A stretch of DNA of 8,788 nt from Candidatus Poseidoniales archaeon (GTDB lineage: Archaea > Thermoplasmatota > Poseidoniia > Poseidoniales > Poseidoniaceae), in assembly GCA_003602665.1 (NCBI GenBank), contig QQSG01000078.1:1-8788 (forward strand), given 5' to 3'. Shown here one piece after another: positions 1-5,500 of this stretch. The stretch's first letter is position 1, and every line of letters begins with the position of its first letter. A program made the translations under genes and the position numbers. The notes under the pieces are model-generated. The model searched no databases. It was not told the DNA's origin and saw nothing but the letters and a program-made list of their open reading frames with translations.

Positions 1-754
1 GATGTTGATGTTCATATTCTCCATATCCCCTTCGCGTTGAGATATGTTGTCGTCCTCGTGCAATGATTCCGTGTTCAACAGATGGGTTTTGATTCATGGC
101 ATCATTAGCCCATCGGGGAATTGTTTCCTCATCGATTTCAAATCCATCACCTGGTGTATTTCCAGTGTCTAGAAATGCGGTGATGCTTGCTGAAGGGACT
201 AAATCAACTGGAGGGCTTGGCAATTCATCGTATGCTTCTTGAGCTGCTTCGCGCGGATAATCGACATCTTGGTTCATCATCTCAGTTCCGATCTTAGCTT
301 GCTCAAGCGTCATTCCATCATTCATTCTTCCAATCAGCATTGAGAGTTCGAGTAACTTGGAATCGTTTCCATAAATGACATGGCAGTCGCCCAGTAGCAT
401 ATCCAATGTAAGAGTCGGACGCTTAGTAAGGCCCCAACTCGAAATCAGGACTATGCCGGCTAAGAATGCGAACACTCGAAGGTCAGCGGGAGTGATGATA
501 CGCCAAGAGGCGTAGAGTGCACAAACGCCAATGAATGCAATCCATGCAGGGACGAGCGTGGTGTTGTGGTGCTGCATTCTGGCGACAGAGTCATATCGAA
601 AATCAAGGCAATTTCCGTTTTTGAACTCAAAGGATACTCGAGAATTGGTAAGGCTTGCTCTCGCCTTACCTCCTTCTCCTACCAAGCGTAGACCGTGAAG
701 AGATACTCTCTCCCCATTCTCCGCAAGGCGTTCGTTGCGCCTGTTGGTCTGCAT
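1..754 (-). CDS. Two-helix membrane protein of unknown function, C-terminus cut off by the window edge
   Basis: An open frame of 251 codons reads leftward from an ATG at 754 and is still open at base 1, so the C-terminus is missing. The protein starts MQTNRRNERLAENG. Residues about 17-60 look like a small beta-rich domain with alternating hydrophobics (GLRLVGEGG, RVSFEFKNGNCLDFRYDSV). Two hydrophobic helices follow at about 67-87 and 92-109, separated by a short Arg/Asp-containing turn and followed by KRP, so a membrane hairpin with both ends in the cytoplasm is likely. After it comes a soluble part: GDCHVIYGNDSKLLELSMLI (122-141), an amphipathic stretch with MNDGMTLEQAK, then an acidic, low-complexity tail. 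A beta domain before two helices resembles the layout of small PH-like membrane proteins, but that is only an analogy and I do not recognise the family. The start is set by an in-frame TAG upstream with no other ATG between. It lies 91 bases downstream of the SelB-like gene on the same strand. Confidence 0.8.
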   Translation of the reverse strand, partial: MQTNRRNERLAENGERVSLHGLRLVGEGGKARASLTNSRVSFEFKNGNCLDFRYDSVARMQHHNTTLVPAWIAFIGVCALYASWRIITPADLRVFAFLAGIVLISSWGLTKRPTLTLDMLLGDCHVIYGNDSKLLELSMLIGRMNDGMTLEQAKIGTEMMNQDVDYPREAAQEAYDELPSPPVDLVPSASITAFLDTGNTPGDGFEIDEETIPRWANDAMNQNPSVEHGIIARGRQHISTRRGYGEYEHQH

Positions 755-845
755 CCCATCCCGCAGTAGAACCAGCCCATTATCAATGCATCCCTAAAGT
801 ATGAGATTGAGAAGGGCGTTCGAGGACGAGATTTTCAACGCCGAT
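755..845 (-). other. Intergenic gap between two co-oriented leftward genes
   Basis: These 91 bases separate the stop of the SelB-like gene (TAA at 848-846) from the ATG at 754. Read on the minus strand they hold a weak AT-rich stretch (CATACTTTAG, around 806-797) about 45 bases before the start, which could be a poor TATA-like box. A G-rich GGGATGGG lies directly before the ATG, but there is no convincing Shine-Dalgarno. There is no clear terminator hairpin or long T tract. The region could be read through from upstream or carry a weak promoter. Confidence 0.35.
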
Positions 846-1868
846 TTATTCGAGTTTCTTCAAATTCGCATCGCCCATAATTCTTGGTTTGGAATCGAGT
901 TGAGCGATCAACACCGAGGGGGGGTTTTCGATACGTTGCAAGAGAGGTGTCTCCCAACGAACAGTTCCAATACCGCCATCTATGGCTTCGACACGACCTA
1001 CAACAAACTGCAAATCAATCGAAGCATGAAGGACGTCACCTACTGTCAATTTCCGCTTTTGGAAAGGAGATATGTTGAGACTTATTTGGGACAATGAATG
1101 CGATTCCAAAGCAAGAGGTCTGTGTATATCCTTTCTCTTATCTTCAAGTTCGGGTAGAACAATCAAGCATGTTCCGCTTAGTGATTCTTCTTTCGCATTG
1201 CGAAGGGCGATACCTACTCTGTCTCCAGCGCCAGCTTTCGGGACATCATCGTCCATAACTTGCAGTGATTTTACAGAACCACTTCCTCCCGATGGAAGCA
1301 TTGTAATTTCGTCATGAACAGAAACACTTCCAGATTGGACATATCCAATTGCAACAAGGCCAATCCCTTTCACGTTGAAGTGTTGATCAATTGGGACGAC
1401 GAGAGGTTGTTGTTCAACCATTTGAAGTTCCTCTGCCATAGAATCCATAATCCCATACAATGCAGTTCTCAATCCTGGTCCGTCGTCCTTTTCGAAGGTC
1501 CAATCGGTTAACCCTGCTTGCTTGAAGAGAGTCTTAGCCATGTCTTCGTCAACCCATTCGCCTTGAGGCGGGCGGATTACAGCAATTCCCTGTTTGATGT
1601 TTGCACTTGCAAAAGCGACGAGTGCTTCGCCTAGAGTTGCATCAATTGCAGTAATCTCGACAAGGCCAGCACGTGCTGCGGAAAGAGCATTGAGCAATGG
1701 GCGCAAACGTTCTGGATATTTTGCAGGGCGAATCAATGAGAGAATCTGTGCTTCACCGTTGATCATGTCTTTGTTCACGTAGGTGTGGACGTCTCTTTGG
1801 TCGGTTGGTTTTGCAATGCTTCGTGCTAGGTCGTCGCTTCCAACCATGGCGATGTTAAGAACTGGCAT
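846..1868 (-). CDS. Archaeal SelB-like (aSelBL) / EF-Tu-family protein with a degenerate G domain
   Basis: 340 residues, ATG at 1868, TAA at 846. The middle is a clear translation-factor domain II (about residues 153-237). It has PIDQHFNVKGIGLVAIGYV (159-177), SGSVSVHDEI (179-188) and KAGAGDRVGIALRN (211-224), the usual EF-Tu/SelB barrel pattern of GiG-V-GyV, sGsv-v-D, and A-aGDrVgiaL. Residues about 248-325 look like domain III. The first 150 residues occupy the GTPase-domain position but lack its motifs. The P-loop (GxxxxGKT) is replaced by VGSDDLARSI (9-18), with neither the Gly-Lys nor the Thr; no DxPGH is seen, only a remnant around ITAIDATLGE (72-81); and the NKxD position reads IRPPQGEWVDEDM (98-110). 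There is no C-terminal winged-helix extension of the kind that reads SECIS elements in true SelB. This matches the known archaeal SelB-like family, whose members often have a disrupted G domain and an uncertain role. Translational GTPase activity is therefore unlikely; tRNA or ribosome binding through domains II/III is possible but inferred. The gene lies 35 bases after the thioesterase gene. No strong ribosome binding site precedes the ATG. Confidence 0.82.
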   Translation of the reverse strand: MPVLNIAMVGSDDLARSIAKPTDQRDVHTYVNKDMINGEAQILSLIRPAKYPERLRPLLNALSAARAGLVEITAIDATLGEALVAFASANIKQGIAVIRPPQGEWVDEDMAKTLFKQAGLTDWTFEKDDGPGLRTALYGIMDSMAEELQMVEQQPLVVPIDQHFNVKGIGLVAIGYVQSGSVSVHDEITMLPSGGSGSVKSLQVMDDDVPKAGAGDRVGIALRNAKEESLSGTCLIVLPELEDKRKDIHRPLALESHSLSQISLNISPFQKRKLTVGDVLHASIDLQFVVGRVEAIDGGIGTVRWETPLLQRIENPPSVLIAQLDSKPRIMGDANLKKLE

Positions 1869-1903
1869 GTGTCAATCCACAAGCCATTCTTTCATCAATG
1901 CTC

Positions 1904-2368
1904 TCATTCGGAATTACGCTTTGAGAGCATGTTTTCCCGAATTTCTTCGGCTTTCTTCCACTCGCTCATGTCTTCCTCGGATTCAGGGACAAGTTGTGGG
2001 ATTGGAATAGGTCTCATCATCGAATCGATTGCAACCATGAAGAAATAGCCTTCACAGATAACTCGTGTTTCCCAATCTGACTTTGTCATAGCACAGGCTG
2101 TAACTTTCACTCCTGCTGTGTGCGTACTCGTGAATACGACTCGGCCAGTTACTTCGATGAGATCGCCTTGTCTTGCAGGGGCTTTGAAGGTCAATGTATC
2201 AATTGAGATTGTAACAAATTCTCTGTGTGCAAATTTAGAACATGCAATGCCGGCAGCTTTGTCCATAACGGAAAGTAAACGTCCTCCGAAGAGTGTATTG
2301 TATGAGTTTGTGTCCTGAGGAAATACCTCTTCAATCAACATCACTGGCTCGGTTGAGAATGGCTTCAT
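1904..2368 (-). CDS. Hotdog-fold acyl-CoA thioesterase (YciA / ACOT type)
   Basis: 154 residues from the ATG at 2368 to the TGA at 1904. The signature of the YciA/cytosolic acyl-CoA hydrolase family is plain: VFPQDTNSYNTLFGG (15-29), then RLLSVMDKAAGIA (30-42), in which Asp36 is at the usual catalytic position and the TN...FGG loop packs against the thioester. Next comes VTISIDTLTFKAPARQGDL (52-70), the beta strands and the 'F..P...GD' turn shared by the family. The length matches single-domain members. The expected reaction is hydrolysis of fatty acyl-CoA to free acid and CoA in the cytosol; chain-length preference cannot be read from sequence. The last 25 residues (EEDMSEWKKAEEIRENMLSK) form a charged helical tail. 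The frame also extends 8 codons upstream to a TTG at 2392. I prefer the ATG because the extra residues (MERGLGLI) are not typical of the family, although a GGAG is present near that TTG. It is the first gene of the leftward group and is divergent from the giant surface-protein gene. Confidence 0.88.
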   Translation of the reverse strand: MKPFSTEPVMLIEEVFPQDTNSYNTLFGGRLLSVMDKAAGIACSKFAHREFVTISIDTLTFKAPARQGDLIEVTGRVVFTSTHTAGVKVTACAMTKSDWETRVICEGYFFMVAIDSMMRPIPIPQLVPESEEDMSEWKKAEEIRENMLSKRNSE

Positions 2369-2521
2369 GATAAGACCCAGCCCCCTCTCCAATATGAATA
2401 CATGGAGTCAGAACGTGAGAAATTTACTATTTATCTGAGTAATATCACCTTTCAAAGCAATGTAGTCATTTAAGCGACGAAGTTTTAGAGCAGAGTCGAT
2501 ACGCAGAACATAGGTGAAACC
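2369..2521. promoter_or_regulatory. Divergent intergenic promoter region
   Basis: The 153 bases between the two divergent starts are more AT-rich than the flanking genes and contain no gene I can support. On the minus strand ATAAATAG (2434-2427) is a reasonable archaeal TATA-like box, about 60 bases before the thioesterase ATG, giving a predicted leader of some 35 bases. On the plus strand CATTTAAG (2467-2474) sits about 50 bases before the ATG at 2522, predicting transcription from near 2497. Both are read by eye. The same block (2421-2436) could also serve the rightward gene with a longer leader, so one core element might act in both directions. Confidence 0.45.
2512..2517 (+). promoter_or_regulatory. 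Shine-Dalgarno site of the giant surface-protein gene
   Basis: AGGTGA ends 4 bases before the ATG at 2522 and is complementary to the CACCT of the 16S rRNA 3' end. It supports 2522 as the true start, which in turn places a good signal peptide at the N-terminus. Confidence 0.7.
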
Positions 2522-5500
2522 ATGGCTTCTACTGATGGACGAACAAAAATTGCATTTTTCCTTGTGACTTTGATGATACTGACCCCGCTAGCAACCGCTG
2601 CAAGCATATCAGATTTCAGTTCAGGTACAAGTGAAGTCGAGATTGTACTTGATGACGCTTCGACGTACATGAACGAAGTCGATGGTTCGGTTGACCTGCC
2701 CGCTGGTGAATCAATCACATCAGCAAGTGTTGCAGTCTCAACAACACCTGCAATCCACGGTGCCCATACTCGCATCGATATCGAAACAATGCCTCGTGTA
2801 TGGAACCCGAATTACAACGGACAGAAAACCTCCTTTTCTCAACCGACTGATTTCCAATTTGAAGACGGAGCCACATCAACACCAGTTTCACTCAAGGCTG
2901 AAGGCCTCTTGACAGACTTCGAGAGTGACCAAGCAGGCTTCATGGATACGACTTCTCCGCCACCAAGTTCAGGTGCTCCATGGGAGCATGGTTCATTATT
3001 CGGAGGAGCTGTGCTTCCTTCTAATTGTGCATCTGGAAGTGACTGCTGGGGGACCGGATTATTCGATATCGATTACACAGATGATAACGGTGGGTCAGCA
3101 TACAAACAAACTCTTCTTTCACCAACACTTGACCTGACCTCTGCTGCCATTAAGGATCCTTCTGCCTACTTCGATTCATGGCATCAACTTGCAACTCACT
3201 CCACATCGACCACCAACCCGAACTACAGGTATGCGGATTGTGCCTATGTTGAGATTCGCTTCGCAAACACTCCATTCTTCGATCCAGTTCTCCATCAATT
3301 TGAACACATTGACTTTGACATCCAAAACTCAAGCGGTGTCTCTTTCGGAGCAGGTTATTATCAGGTTGGTAGTGGTCAAGCGAATCAAAAAATTAACGGA
3401 GCATGTAATGGCGTTCAGTACGACGAATACGCTCTCGGTGGTTCCTCCATTTCTGGGTTTAACGCAGATGGTTGGGGCAACATGAAACTCGACTTATCCA
3501 GTTACGGGGGCTCATATGTTCAACTTCGGTTTGTATTGGAACACAATGCTATCCCGCTTTCAGGGTCTTATTCCTTGGACAACAACACAATGCCAGGATG
3601 GTACATCGATAACTTCCGATTCGGAAGTGTTCTTCCTCAATCAGGATGGATGGGTGTACGTGGAATTTTGCCAAATGTTGGTGGGGGTGACAACCATCCA
3701 AATGGGTATGGTTTGCTGACAATAGAAGCAGAAACAACCTCTACTGCAGTGCTTTCTGTTGACATTATAGACCCATTGACTGGACAAAATGTTGTAGACA
3801 ACAATAACAACTCAATGTCGGGCTTAGTCGGTACAGTTCTTGAATTGTGGGACATCAATTCATCAACATATCCAACGGTTGACCTAAAGTTCAATTTCGA
3901 TTCTGGCCCAGATCAACTCTCAACACCAATTTTCCATGGTTTCTCGATAGGTACTCGAGTAGGAACTGGATTTAACCAGACTATTATTTCCCCAAATCCT
4001 CCACAGAACGGCATTTGGTCATCTCAAGGACTTGGTGATTTTATGATGTACAATCCTCAACTGATTGATACTGCTTTCACAACGGACCAGTTCCGCTCAC
4101 ATTTCGCACATCCCATCGCTTCAGTCACTCCGTACATACAGGATGACTGTTCTGAAAATCCTGAAATATCCGTTTCTATGAATGGACATGACGTGATTAT
4201 GCAAAACAACGTCAAGTATACATTGGGAGAAACTGCGGGAATGCCTTCATCAGCATTCGATTTATCTGCTGTGTTAAGTTATCAAAATCCATGTGATGTA
4301 GCAGGGATGTGGTTCGATCTTGAATTTGCTCATTACGCAGAAAATGTACGCATCGATGTAGCTGGTGACGGCGATATGGAGTACGCTTTCGATGAACCCG
4401 CTTTCGACATGTTCGGGCGTCAAACATTGTTCATTAGTTCAAAGGACGCTAACGACGTTCACTATGGCTCTGAAAGCAGAACACTCGCTCTTGGATTGAG
4501 TGGTTCTGTCGACGGAGGGGAATTCATGCTCCCGGTTGGTGCAACCATTCGGGCTGCTGAAGTTTCGTTCGAGAACAACCAAATTACCTCGACTACCAAC
4601 GCAAATGAAGGATTTGACTGGTCGCTCTTATCGGGTCTCGAAGAAGTTGAACTAGGAAGCATTGGAAACCAAACAGATGGTTTCTCAGAGATGTATCCTG
4701 TTGAGATGAACCTCTCTAATGCTCTCAATACCTTGATGCAAAGCAGTCTGACGCCAACAGCACATATCGATGCGAATGGAAATGGATGGAAGAAATTCAG
4801 ATTTAGTATTGAAAGTCTGAACGCTTCAAGCGGCGGAACAATCGATCTCATTGGACTTGATGTTGTATACGACCTTACTCATTACCTCTCAACTGGTAAT
4901 CGCTTTGCTTCTGAACTCGCGCAAGGTGTTGCATTATCCACATCAACATCTGGAAGTGCAACAGTACCAATTGTTGTTCACTCAACCACTGGAGGGGGTC
5001 TTTCTCTTTCCAGTCTCTCAGTTATTACTTCCCCAGGATACGTCACAACAGCAACGCTTGTTGGAAACCCAATCGGTCTTTATCCAAACGGAGAAATTTA
5101 CGAAATAACCACCACGCACACAGTCTCTGCACTTACCGGAGCGCAATTCCAAGAAGCGAATCTCATGTTTGAATCTGTGACTGGAAACATTGAACTGTCG
5201 TATTCAGATCTCAACGGATTTGGAGAAGTTGAGAACTCTAATGGATACATTACACTCCAGTCCTCAAGTGTTGCAGTCATCTCTGAAGGAAAAGAAATCA
5301 CCTGGAGATTTACCGTCAACAATGTTTGGGAAGATACGGAAGAAGTAAAAATCTATGCTGGACAAAAAGCAACAAACGGCGTCAATGGGCTACCATCTGC
5401 TATCGTTCTTGCTCCACCAGGCGGTAATGCTGTAGAGAATGATGTTGGAATCACAGCGTTTTCAATCCTCAACGAGGAAGGGGTTGCTCAGAACTTGGAT

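Noticed and set aside
801..1317. Rightward open frames opposite the SelB-like gene
   Set aside because: They lie entirely antisense to a well-supported gene with recognisable domains, have no ribosome binding site, and their products look random.
1872..1895. An 8-codon leader frame on the minus strand (MKEWLVD, stop) ending 3 bases before the SelB-like ATG
   Set aside because: It has no Shine-Dalgarno, no run of identical codons that would suggest attenuation, and is short enough to arise by chance.
1904..2392. TTG at 2392 as the start of the thioesterase
   Set aside because: The ATG at 2368 gives the usual family length; the extra eight residues add nothing recognisable, although the TTG cannot be excluded.
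4462..4851. A 129-codon leftward frame inside the giant gene
   Set aside because: It is antisense to continuous coding sequence and has a composition typical of a mirror frame (Ser/Pro/Phe-rich), with no start signal.
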